A stretch of DNA of 64,000 bases from JBGOTP01 sp963717075 (GTDB taxonomy: Bacteria; Acidobacteriota; Vicinamibacteria; Vicinamibacterales; CAVVIG01), in NCBI GenBank assembly GCA_963717075.1, contig CAVQVI010000034.1:310001-374000 (forward strand), in the 5' to 3' direction. Below, one piece after another: positions 17,605 through 25,982 of this stretch. The first letter of the stretch is position 1. Each line of letters starts with the position of its first letter. The notes beneath the pieces were generated by a model. That model saw only the letters and a program-made list of their open reading frames with translations, did not search any database and had not been told where the DNA came from. Position numbers and translations under genes: made by a program.

Positions 17605-18651
17605 TCAACTCTGTGATTTGTAGGTCTTCGTGAAGCCGTTCCGGCTGTTCGTCACGGTGAAGCTTCCGTCGGCTCGCGCGGACACCTTGATCCAATGCGC
17701 GGCGCAGTCCTTTCCGTCGCCGAGATTGGCGACGAACTGTTCCGGTGCGTTGCGATCGGGACCCAATTTGATCAGCTGGTGGTTCTGCCAGATATCGATC
17801 ATGCCGGGCGACTCCCGGATGATCTGCCACGCCTCGGCCGTGCCCTTCGTGGCGCCGTTGTTCATCACGGTGACCTTGGGACGCATCGCGTGGACGATGA
17901 CCTTTGGTCCCGAGAAGCTGAGGCCATGGTGCGTCGTCAGGTACACGTCGATCGGCCCCACGAGATTGTTGGGACAGGCCAGCTCGTGCTCCCGGTTCCA
18001 CGTCAGATCGCCGAGGTCTATCGTCCGGAATCTCCCGTACTTGACGACAACGCCGACCGAGCGACCGTTTTCACCGGCGAGCATGGGCGCTTCTTCCTTC
18101 GCGACAAAGTCAGCGCACAGCGGATTGGGAGCGCCGGCCCCGTCAAGCGGACGAGTGATGACCTTGCCTCCTGACGACACGACCCGCACGTCGAGGTCGG
18201 CGATCGGGATCGCGTCGCCTGGCTTGACCGCCATGTGACGCCCCTTTTCACGCACCTTCACATAGGCGTCGTAGATCGACTGGTTGTCTTTGAGCTCCGT
18301 TGCCGTTGCAAGACCGTGATCGACGAAATTCCTGATCGGGATCCTCGCGGCCAGCTCCGGCACGCCACCGACGTGATCGAGGTGGAAATGCGACGTGACG
18401 AGGTAGTCGATCTGCTTGAGCCCTGCGAGCTTCGCCGCGACCATGATGCGCTCCGCGTCGATGGAACGGGGAAAACCAGTGTCGACGAGCATCGACTGCC
18501 CAGACGGCGAGACGAACAGCGTGGCCCCTCCACCTTCCACGTCGACGTAATAGATATCCAGCGACTTCCGGGCCTGCATGTTCGCGTGCGGTTGGAAGGA
18601 GACGACCAGACCGAATACCAACAGACACGCCAACGTCGTGCGTATCGTCAT
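17605..18651 (-). CDS. Secreted metallo-beta-lactamase-fold hydrolase, ComEC-like
   Basis: A 348-residue protein with an N-terminal signal peptide. TSHFHLDHVGG is the HxHxDH zinc motif of the metallo-beta-lactamase fold, and YVDVEGGGATLFVSP with MLVDTGFP before it is typical of the ComEC/Rec2-like hydrolase subgroup. Later His residues (THHGLSFSG) can complete the site. It probably hydrolyses a phosphodiester or other ester in the periplasm. It shares its strand with the cytochrome gene at 18693, 42 bp upstream, and may be cotranscribed with it. Confidence 0.85.
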   Translation of the reverse strand: MTIRTTLACLLVFGLVVSFQPHANMQARKSLDIYYVDVEGGGATLFVSPSGQSMLVDTGFPRSIDAERIMVAAKLAGLKQIDYLVTSHFHLDHVGGVPELAARIPIRNFVDHGLATATELKDNQSIYDAYVKVREKGRHMAVKPGDAIPIADLDVRVVSSGGKVITRPLDGAGAPNPLCADFVAKEEAPMLAGENGRSVGVVVKYGRFRTIDLGDLTWNREHELACPNNLVGPIDVYLTTHHGLSFSGPKVIVHAMRPKVTVMNNGATKGTAEAWQIIRESPGMIDIWQNHQLIKLGPDRNAPEQFVANLGDGKDCAAHWIKVSARADGSFTVTNSRNGFTKTYKSQS

Positions 18652-18692
18652 GACGAACCTTCCAAATCCGCAGCCGCCGGCGGCGACAGGTT

Positions 18693-20180
18693 TTATTGTT
18701 CCGTTCGCTGCGTCCCCTTGCTGGTCCTCTCTCGAAGCAGCCGCTGATAGTCCTCTTCGGTGAGGAATACCACCTCGGTGTTTGCATGGGCCATCTCGTC
18801 GACGCTACGCTGGCCGTACGTGACCCATTGCGCCGGGTCCGGGTTGGCTTTGTTGGCGGCCGTGTTGTCGTGCCATGCGGTGAGCCTGATGACCGTGCCC
18901 TTCGGCAGCAGCGGCGCGGCATCATCCGCATAGATGGCGCTGACATGCCAGTTGAAGTTCCAGTTGGGTGAATAGCTCAGGACTTCGCTCCGGCCATCCG
19001 GGTAGATCGCCTCCATCGACATCGCCTTTCCCCGGATATGCATATGAGGCTGGAAGTTCGTAATCAGCACCGGCGTCGGAGCTGTCCAGTACGCGGTGTG
19101 CTCGTTGACCACTCCCGGTGGGATCTCCAGCTTCTCGCGATAGCGGGACCCGATGGGGACGTAGAACGCGCGATACTTCGGCACCACGCCTGTCGGATAG
19201 AACCAGAAGCCGGTTTCCGTTTGCTCCGTCACCGGCTTGCCGGCAGCGTGATAGTGCTGGCTCCAGGTGAGCCTGGCGCCGGCCTTCAACAGCTTGCCCA
19301 CGTTGTCGGGATAGATGTCGCCGGTCTTCCCGATTTCCCAGTCCAGCAAATGAATGCGTCCTTCCGCCTCAGCCTCGTCGCTGTTAATCGACGGTTGTTG
19401 CCTCGGCTCCTGCACGCTCGTGGTCGGGGCCGTGAGTGGCGTCAACGGCAGATGCGCCGGACTGCGGTGATCGACGACAAATACCGCCTGCGCGAGCCCG
19501 CGGGACACGGGATCGGGCGGCTCGGACTGCGTGACGGACATCTCCGTGTGATGCAGAATGCGCCGGCCCTCGAGATTCGGTTTGATCTCCATCGCCATGA
19601 TGTAGCGATCTTCAGTGAGACCGACAGGGACCGGTCCCAACGTCGGATACTGGTCATTCGCCACGGCCGGCATCGAGTACGGAGGCGCCTTGACCACGAG
19701 GTCCGGTGGCCGGCCCATCTGCTCGGCCAACCGCCAGTCATTCCCGGCCGGCCACTGCTTGGGCGGCGGCATATCCGCCGGGTTCCCGAGCGGCGCCCCC
19801 GCATCGACCCAGCGGACGATGGTGTCGAGTTGCTCGTCGCTCAAGGCCGCGTTGTTCTTGAATTTCTGGATTCCGATTTTGGTATCGACATACCAGGGCG
19901 GCATCTCGCGCGCGACAACCTTCGTCTTGATCGCCCGCGCCAAGGGACGGACCTCCGTGTAGGTCAGGAGCGACATCGGCGCCATCTCGCCGGGCCGATG
20001 GCACTTCTGACACTTCTCCTGGAGGATGGGTGCGACATCCTTCGCAAAGGTGATTTCGGTCGTCTTGCTGGCCACCTGCCCCGACGAGACCGTCTGTCCC
20101 GCGATCGCGGACAGGCCGATGGCGACAGCGCTGAGCCCCAGCCTGCGCAGAACCTCACCGGAAACGAGAGGCTTTCTCAT
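18693..20180 (-). CDS. Cytochrome c / copper type II monooxygenase-like protein
   Basis: A 495-residue periplasmic protein. After a signal segment there is one haem site, CQKCHRPGEMAPMS, in a PSD1-like cytochrome domain with EMPPW. The second half resembles the copper type II ascorbate-dependent monooxygenase C-terminal domain: SQHYHAAGKP, FQPHMHIRGKAM and EAIYPDGR. His of QHYH and HMH are candidate copper ligands. ATG 20180 is preferred because AAGGAGA lies just upstream; a frame from 20273 would add 31 unconserved residues. A broken second copy of the copper domain lies at 21600 on the other strand. The substrate is unknown. Confidence 0.85.
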   Translation of the reverse strand: MRKPLVSGEVLRRLGLSAVAIGLSAIAGQTVSSGQVASKTTEITFAKDVAPILQEKCQKCHRPGEMAPMSLLTYTEVRPLARAIKTKVVAREMPPWYVDTKIGIQKFKNNAALSDEQLDTIVRWVDAGAPLGNPADMPPPKQWPAGNDWRLAEQMGRPPDLVVKAPPYSMPAVANDQYPTLGPVPVGLTEDRYIMAMEIKPNLEGRRILHHTEMSVTQSEPPDPVSRGLAQAVFVVDHRSPAHLPLTPLTAPTTSVQEPRQQPSINSDEAEAEGRIHLLDWEIGKTGDIYPDNVGKLLKAGARLTWSQHYHAAGKPVTEQTETGFWFYPTGVVPKYRAFYVPIGSRYREKLEIPPGVVNEHTAYWTAPTPVLITNFQPHMHIRGKAMSMEAIYPDGRSEVLSYSPNWNFNWHVSAIYADDAAPLLPKGTVIRLTAWHDNTAANKANPDPAQWVTYGQRSVDEMAHANTEVVFLTEEDYQRLLRERTSKGTQRTEQ

Positions 20181-20256
20181 CACGCTCTCCTTGTCGATCT
20201 CGCGCACCCCAATACTACTCCCTCCCACCTCGCGCCGTGCCCTCGAACGCGACTTC

Positions 20257-21099
20257 TCACCTCGCTGGCGCAACGTCGACCTGCACGTAGCCGTTCGTCC
20301 AACAGCACTGATAGGTCTGCGCCGTTGGATTCGTCATCTCGTTTCCCATCACCAGCACTCGCAGCATGTATGGCCCGGGTGCGCTGAACGTCGCAGTCGT
20401 CGTCGCTTTGTCGGTGGGATTCACCGTGAGCGTTCGCGAGGCGAACGTGACCGTGCCCGGCCCGCGATACTTGCTCCACGTCAGCGTGACGTGGCTGCGA
20501 GGACGAGCTTCCGACTGACCCGATTGGCCGCTCAAGCCCGTTTCGGTGTTGACGACCCAGCTGTTCAGCGTCACTGGGTTCGGGAGAACTGTTTTCAGCG
20601 CCGTTCTGGTCCCGGCCGGGCCTACGACCATCGGTCCCGCGGCCTCCAGCTTCAAGCCGGGTGGAATGCGGTTGAGCCCGTCGCTCTTCAGTGCGTCGAT
20701 GTTGTACAGCTCGCCGAGACTTGCCGGGACCGATGCCGTTTGCCCGCGAACGCTGAGCGTCCAGGTAATTTTCTTGCTCCCGGCGTCCTTTGCCAGTTTC
20801 ACGACGAACACGCCCCGTTGCCGTCGCGGGTAGAAGTGAGTCGGCTGCCCTTGATCCTCGGGTCCCGGCTCGATCCGGTTCGCGGGGCCGACGGGAATAT
20901 CAACTTCCTCGTCGTAATTCCGGTTGAGATATCCAAACGAGAGAGAAAGCGTGCCATCCGGGTTCTTGTACCAACCCTCATAGATGGGAATGACATCCGC
21001 CCCGGTCTTCTGTACGAACGAGTCGCGGGTTTGTCCACCGATGAGCGCCGGACCACCCGTCAGAATCAGACACAACCCGACAATCAGCTTTGTTGCCAT
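20257..21099 (-). CDS. Secreted hypothetical protein beside the copper monooxygenase-like gene
   Basis: A 280-residue protein with a clear signal peptide (MATKLIVGLCLILTGG). The mature part has YEGWYKNPDGTLSLSFGYLNRN near its start and beta-rich C-terminal sequence that looks Ig-like (TVTFASRTLTVNPTDKAT, ending near QCCWTNGYVQVDV). The motif resembles hypothetical proteins found beside PSD1/monooxygenase-like cytochromes. ATG 21099 falls 1 bp after the end of the transposase-fusion frame, with no ribosome-binding site, so the natural leader has probably been replaced. The 76 bp to the next gene suggest an operon with 18693. Confidence 0.7.
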   Translation of the reverse strand: MATKLIVGLCLILTGGPALIGGQTRDSFVQKTGADVIPIYEGWYKNPDGTLSLSFGYLNRNYDEEVDIPVGPANRIEPGPEDQGQPTHFYPRRQRGVFVVKLAKDAGSKKITWTLSVRGQTASVPASLGELYNIDALKSDGLNRIPPGLKLEAAGPMVVGPAGTRTALKTVLPNPVTLNSWVVNTETGLSGQSGQSEARPRSHVTLTWSKYRGPGTVTFASRTLTVNPTDKATTTATFSAPGPYMLRVLVMGNEMTNPTAQTYQCCWTNGYVQVDVAPAR

Positions 21100-21101
21100 G
21101 T

Positions 21102-21503
21102 TCAGCGATAGACCTCGCTCAGGAGCTTCAGCATCTCGGGCCCGGACGATAGGCCGCATTCATGGCGGACGATGAAACTCCCGCCCTGCTCGCGGACGGC
21201 TTCAAAGTAGGGCAGGCGCGGATAGCCGCGGTCGGCCAGCAGCAGGCGATCCCGCAACGCTGACGGATCCGGCAGGAATTGGCGTTCCGCCTCGGCGTCC
21301 GGGGCGATCTGGACCGTTCGGACCTCGTCGAAAAACCCACTGTACGTGGCGTGTACCTCCACGGCCGCCGGCTCGATCGTCGTGAATCGCCCAGGGAACG
21401 TCTCCTGGAGTATCGACTTGAGGGCGAATGACGAGCCGTCCTGGATCACGATGTCTTTGAAGCGGGCGGCCCGCTGCCCGTCCGGTGTCAACGTCTGGAT
21501 GCT
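21102..21503 (-). pseudogene. Internal fragment of an IS4-type DDE transposase
   Basis: The frame gives FKDIVIQDGSSFALKSILQE, then VHATYSGFFDEVRTVQIAPD and LLLADRGYPRLPYFEAV, the conserved core around the second catalytic Asp of IS4/DUF4372-type transposases. The N-terminal half is missing where the 96-bp repeat begins at 21504. After GGSFIVR the family sequence is lost and about 20 unrelated residues (ending LLSEVYR) follow. It is truncated on both sides and cannot be active. Confidence 0.7.
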
Positions 21504-21599
21504 GACGATAGGATGGATTAGACGTGGATTAGACGGGTCAAGTCAACGGAATCCCCCGTTATGGGGCCCGGTCGTCCGTCCGAAGCCCCCCGACACAGC
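21504..21599. repeat. 96-bp dispersed repeat, copy 2
   Basis: Same ends as the other copies (GACGATAGG, CCCCGACACAGC), with CCCCCGTTATGGGG in the middle. It joins a transposase fragment on the left to the 3' part of a copper-monooxygenase-like gene on the right. No target-site duplication is visible. Confidence 0.92.
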
Positions 21600-22106
21600 C
21601 TGGTGGTTCTATCCGAAAGGGAAGACGCCGAAGTACAGTGCGGACTACCTGACGCTCGCCGGGGGGGAGGCACAATTCAGATTCCACCCAACACCGTGAC
21701 GGAGCACCAGGGCATGACCGTACTCAAGGCGCCGACCATCCTCCACAATTTCCAGCCGCACATGCATTACCGGGGCAAAGCGCAGACGCTCGAGGCGATC
21801 TATCCCGATGGCCGGCGGGAGATCATCAACCAGGTCAGTCACTTCGACAACGCCTGGCATATCAACTACATCTACGACCCTGACTACGCACCGGTTTTCC
21901 CCAAGGGAACCGACTTCATCGTGACGTCGATTCACGACAATACGGCCGGCAACAAGAACAACCCGGATCCGCGGCAGTGGGTGACCTGGGGTGAACGGAC
22001 CGTGGACGAGATGGCTCATTTGAACCAGCAGCTCATCTTCATCACCGACGACGACTACCAGCGGATTGTCGAAGAACGCAAGAAGAGAAGCTCGACAGGG
22101 AATTAA
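21600..22106 (+). pseudogene. 3' fragment of a copper monooxygenase-like gene
   Basis: Right after the 96-bp repeat the frame reads WWFYPKGKTPKYSADYLTLAGG, partly quoted, and after a one-base shift in a run of seven G (about 21661-21667) continues IQIPPNTVTEHQG, FQPHMHYRGKAQTLEAIYPD and HDNTAGNKNNPDPRQWVTWG. It closely parallels the C-terminal domain of 18693-20180 on the opposite strand, including the HMH copper motif. The N-terminal half, haem domain and start are missing. It ends normally at 22106. Confidence 0.8.
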
Positions 22107-22194
22107 CCGAAGCTTCCGGCCGGCCGATCGGGACATTGCGTCCGCGTTTCAACAGGGGACACGGGGTGGCGCTTCACATCTCACTGAGGGACTC

Positions 22195-22920
22195 ATGAAA
22201 TCCACGCTCCGCAATCGCGTCTTCCTCGCCGCCCTCACGACGACGCTTGTCGTTGTCGCCGTTGTCGCCGTTGTCGCCGTTGTCGTCGTCGCGTCGAGCG
22301 GCACACAGGCGCAAGAAGCGCCGGCGCCGAAGCCGTCCGTCAATCGAGTGACGGAGGCACAGCTGGACAAGTGGATGCAGGAGTTGTCGAACTGGGGACG
22401 CTGGGGCAAAGATGACGTGCTCGGAACAGCCAATTTGCTTACGCCCGAGAAGCGACGCCAGGCGGCCGCACTGGTCCGGACGGGCGAAACGGTTTCTCTG
22501 TCCCACGACCTGATTGTCGGGGGTGTGAAGACTGAATACGTCCTCCCCTTCGTTCTGCAGATGAGGATCATTCCGGAGCGGCAGGTCGTGCGGGACCGTC
22601 AGGACATCGATCCGCATGGCAATGGCGGGGGGTCGCATTTGGACGCGCTGTGTCATATGGGGTACAAGGGCCGGTTCTACAACAACTTTTCTTACGATGA
22701 GTCGGTGACGGCGGAGAAGGGATGCAAGCTGGGCATCAACAACCTGAAGGATGGAATCGTCACGCGGGGCGTGCTGATCGATATCCCACGCCTGCGCAAT
22801 CTCCCCACCCTTGAAGCCGGGGACGCACGTGTACCGTGAAGACATCGAAGCGTGGGAGAAGCAGGCTGGCGTGAAAGTGGGTCCGGGCGATGCGCTCTTG
22901 CTCCGCGTGGGACCACCGGC
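22195..22920 (+). pseudogene. Secreted cyclase-family (kynurenine formamidase-like) gene, broken
   Basis: ATG 22195 follows GAGG. The signal segment contains a 9-bp direct repeat (GTTGTCGCC-like) that spells VVAVVAVVAVV. The mature part has WGRWGKDDVLGTANLLTPE, then GGGSHLDALCHMGYKGR, where HLDALCH resembles the metal-binding HxDxxxH of the cyclase family. At about 22810 one extra base shifts the frame; EPGTHVYREDIEAWEKQAG and VGPGDALLLRVG follow in the new frame. Similarity is lost after about 22912, so the last part is missing. Confidence 0.75.
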
Positions 22921-23122
22921 CCCGGGTGCGCGCGGCAGTCGCCGCGCCGATTCGTGTGCCTGGCGGGTCCGGTGCGCCGATCAATCCAATTGCGGTTTTC
23001 TAGACCCTGCGTCGGAGGCCTGCACCGGAGGAGGGCGCTTCGCATCGGCGGAGGCCACCTCCGTTGAGCGCCTGCTCAGGGCGTGCGAGGACTTCTTCCG
23101 CACTGAGAAATCATCACACGAA

Positions 23123-23353
23123 TCATCGGGTCGCGCCTTCATAGAACACCGCCATTGCGAGCCACATCGCGACGACCAGCGTCGCGGTAAAGATCGACGC
23201 TTTCAACCAGCTGGGCAGCTCTGTGCGTTGAGTATCCGCCCCTGACCCGTTCGCGACTCGACTTTCCGCAGGTTGCTTGGAGGCCGATGTCAGAGGCTCC
23301 ACCACTGCGCCGGATCGACGACGGGGTTCCCATGCGCCGGGGATCATCATCAT
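23123..23353 (-). CDS. Small C-terminally anchored membrane protein
   Basis: A 76-residue frame from ATG 23353, 4 bp after GGGAG. The first 45 residues are polar. SWLKASIFTATLVVAMWLAM is a single membrane helix followed by AVFYEGATR. It lies in a stretch of about 600 bp with no other strong gene, between the broken cyclase and the small gene at 23535. It may be real, but could also be a remnant. No family is recognised. Confidence 0.45.
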   Translation of the reverse strand: MMMIPGAWEPRRRSGAVVEPLTSASKQPAESRVANGSGADTQRTELPSWLKASIFTATLVVAMWLAMAVFYEGATR

Positions 23354-23534
23354 GTGGCTCCCAACCATGATAGAGGCTGCATCGAAGACGGCCTGTGCTG
23401 TTCTGAACAGGTGGTATTCGCGACAGTCGGTCGTTCACGATGAGCCGTCATTCGCCCCGTCCACCGTGGCCCGCTCTGGGCCGTGTGCAATCCGGCACAC
23501 CGCGATCAAAGGCATCGGGAATAAGGTGGATGGG

Positions 23535-23723
23535 ATGTTCAAGCTTGTTGCCACCATGAGACGCGGCTCGGCGTCAGGCATGCCGCAGGCGTGGGCCCGT
23601 TACAACTCCATTGAAGCGGCTCGAGCCGGAGCCGGTGAATTGTTGCGGGAGGACCGCGTGCTGCGCGTCATGATCGTTCGCAACGATATGCCGCAGGCGT
23701 TCGTCGAATGGTTGGAACGGTGA
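23535..23723 (+). CDS. Small basic hypothetical protein
   Basis: A 62-residue soluble protein from ATG 23535, with AAGG about 9 bp upstream. ARAGAGELLREDRVLRVMIVRND looks like a compact helix-strand domain, and the protein ends FVEWLER. There is no signal peptide. It stands upstream of a small membrane protein on the same strand (49 bp gap). I do not recognise the family. Confidence 0.5.
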   Translation: MFKLVATMRRGSASGMPQAWARYNSIEAARAGAGELLREDRVLRVMIVRNDMPQAFVEWLER

Positions 23724-23772
23724 GCCTGAACGCTCTTCATCGCCATCGCCAGCCCGAAAGAGGACACAAGCT

Positions 23773-24012
23773 ATGTTGAAAGATATGTCTCCCGCACGAT
23801 TAGCGAGCATGTGGGTCGCCGCGGTCATCGTGATGGCCGCATGCAGCGTGGTCTGGGGCATCGACCTGACCGTCAACAACGGTGGGCTGTGGCTGGTGGC
23901 CTGCCTAATGCCGCCTGCGGTGATGCTGCTCGTGTGGCGCGGCCCGCCACCAGTCACCGTTGCGGAGGTGCTGTATGCCGTCGACGCACCTTCACAGGAA
24001 GCCCGAGCATGA
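23773..24012 (+). CDS. Two-helix membrane protein
   Basis: A 79-residue protein with two hydrophobic segments (MWVAAVIVMAACSVVWGI and LWLVACLMPPAVMLLVW) separated by a short polar loop, then a polar tail. GAGG lies about 9 bp before ATG 23773. Its TGA overlaps the ATG of the next gene (ATGA at 24009), so the two are coupled. The function is unknown. Confidence 0.65.
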   Translation: MLKDMSPARLASMWVAAVIVMAACSVVWGIDLTVNNGGLWLVACLMPPAVMLLVWRGPPPVTVAEVLYAVDAPSQEARA

Positions 24013-24702
24013 TCGAGATGCGCGCGGTCGGTATCGGCGTCCTCGGACTCCTCCTTTCGACGCACGCACTCCAAAGCCAGGATCGGTCGCGATATCGCGA
24101 CTTTCAACTTGGGGGAGACCTGGCTTCAATCGCGGCCCTCATCGGCATGTCAGCGTCGGAGGCCACGACGATCCATCGGCGTCCGGCCATGATGCAGGAG
24201 CTGCAGTGGCAGCAGCCCTACTTCGTGAGCAGTACCAACGTCGGCACGCGCGGACGCCGTGAAACAGATTGTCTTCAGCTTCTATGACAACCAGCTCTCG
24301 AAGTTGGTGGTCGACTACGATCACGATCGGACGGCCGGCATGACCGACGCCGACCTCGTCGACGCTATTTCGAGCGAGTACGGGCCGCAGATGCGACCCG
24401 GCGTGAAGAACAATCGAGACGTCACACCGCGAGTCGAAGCTGAATCAGGGACGCCAGTCGCCCGATGGGGAGACGCCGACTACTCAGTCGTGCTGTATCG
24501 ATCATATGCGTCAGGATTTCGGATCATCGTGACCTCGCTGCGCCTCGAGGCCCTCGCACGAACAGCAGCCGCCCAGGCCACTCTGTTGGATGAGCGTGAA
24601 GCGCCCCAGCGAGAAATCGCGCGGCAGAAGAAGGAAACCGAAGACGCACGCGCGTCTCAAGAACAGGCACGACTCGCGAACAAAGCGGCCTTTCGGCCAT
24701 GA
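24009..24702 (+). CDS. Secreted hypothetical protein with coiled-coil tail, one frame break
   Basis: Starts in the ATGA overlap at 24009. The first 80 residues include a signal peptide (GVLGLLLSTHALQSQ) and the sequence YRDFQLGGDLASIAALIG. At about 24250 one extra base shifts the frame; it continues AVKQIVFSFYDNQLSKLVVD and ends in a charged helix (EAPQREIARQKKETEDARAS). The total would be about 231 residues. The two parts join smoothly, so the break is probably a consensus insertion. A periplasmic role is implied; no family is recognised. Confidence 0.6.
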
Positions 24703-24854
24703 CTGATTCGCAGAGCCGGATGCGGAATACCCCATCCTGGACGTCAACGACACGACCCTGCAACTGAACTCCAAAACAAGGCCATGGCAGCTGACCCGAA
24801 GGATGTGGGGCTCTTCCTTGGCCGAGCTGGGGCCGAACACGCGGTCACGCGGGG

Positions 24855-25379
24855 GTGTCATTGGGTCCACTACGAGAGCTACTCGCGATCGATCATCGGC
24901 AGGCCCTGGAGTTTTTCGCGCTGCGCCTGCAGGACGTATCCGAGCCTACCGTCGATCGGCAGGAGCTGCTCTACAACGCCAGCCTCCTGGCGCACTACGC
25001 CCAGGTATCCACACAACCCGAGGTCGATGTGCCGGCTCCCGCGAATCTCAGCGCCGTCTTCGACCATTTCGTGGCTGACACGACCCTGCTGCACGACAGC
25101 CTCGATGATGGAAACGGCGGGCGCACAGTGCCTGCTGCTGGCCGGATTCTTCGAGGACCAGATGCGTCGACGGCACAACATCCGCTGGTACTGCCGAGCT
25201 GGGCGCAAGTTTTTTCAGGCGGGCGGCCCTTCACGAACGCTCCCTTCACGAAAGCGCGGCTGCTCGACGCAATCGCGAGACGCTTCGAGCTCTGGCGTCG
25301 GCGCCACGCGCAGCTGAGCCGCGAGCTGCGCGACCAGCCCTATCTGTTGGCCCCGCCCAGGCCGCCCACGCACAGCTAG
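24855..25379 (+). pseudogene. Frame-broken hypothetical gene
   Basis: Protein-like sequence is spread over more than one frame: LRELLAIDHRQALEFFALRL and DRQELLYNASLLAHYAQVS in the first, then AGAQCLLLAGFFEDQMRRRH and NIRWYCRAG in another near 25105-25205, then LLDAIARRFELWRRRHAQLS back in the first. At least two indels are needed. The product would be a soluble helical protein of about 200 residues. The 5' limit is unclear. I do not recognise it. Confidence 0.45.
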
Positions 25380-25656
25380 TGGGGAGGAAAGGTCCATGTA
25401 CGTCGAGGCAAGGGGATGTGCGTTGGCGCCGCTGTTCAATTGTGCACAGACGGCGAGTGGTCAGCTCCATAGAATGGTTGGCGAAGGTTCCACGCAGTCC
25501 AGCCAGCGTTCGAGTAGTGCCCTCGCCTCATGGGCGCGCGCCGACCGGCCCACGTTGGTCATGCTCGGAGCGCGCATGACGCATTCCGCTTATAGGTGTA
25601 TTGCCTACCCGGCTGAGTCCGATCCACGCATTCACGTTAATCAGGAGTCGAAATCC

Positions 25657-25968
25657 ATGAATGTCAGACCGCTCCACGACCGCATCATCATCAAGCGCCT
25701 CGAGGAAGGCGAACAGAAGGTCGGCGGGATCATCATTCCCGACACCGCCAAGGAAAAGCCGCAGCAAGGCAAGGTGATCGCCGCGGGCGCCGGCAAGGTC
25801 AAGGACGACGGCACGCGCCAACTCCCCGACGTCAAGGCCGGTGACCTCATCCTCTTCGGCAAGTACTCGGGCCAGGAGATCAAGCTCGATGGTGAGGACT
25901 ACCTCATCATGAAAGAAGACGAAGTGCTGGGCGTCATCGAAGGCGCCGACACGAAGAACAAGAAGTAG
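25657..25968 (+). CDS. groES: Co-chaperonin GroES
   Basis: Seven-subunit lid of the GroEL folding chamber. The 103 residues show VRPLHDRIIIKRLE, the mobile loop EGEQKVGGIIIPDTAKEKPQ, partly quoted, and YLIMKEDEVLGVIE near the end. ATG 25657 follows CAGGAG with good spacing; an upstream frame from 25396 is not conserved. The 277 bp upstream (25380-25656) contain no gene, no CIRCE inverted repeat and no convincing sigma-32-type promoter that I can see. groEL follows after 14 bp. Confidence 0.97.
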   Translation: MNVRPLHDRIIIKRLEEGEQKVGGIIIPDTAKEKPQQGKVIAAGAGKVKDDGTRQLPDVKAGDLILFGKYSGQEIKLDGEDYLIMKEDEVLGVIEGADTKNKK

Positions 25969-25982
25969 GAGAAACGATCAAC

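Noticed and set aside
19038..20387. Long rightward frame over the copper-monooxygenase-like gene
   Set aside because: Shadow of 18693-20180; Arg/His-rich without recognisable folds.
25380..25656. CIRCE element upstream of groES
   Set aside because: No TTAGCACTC/GAGTGCTAA-type inverted repeat can be found.
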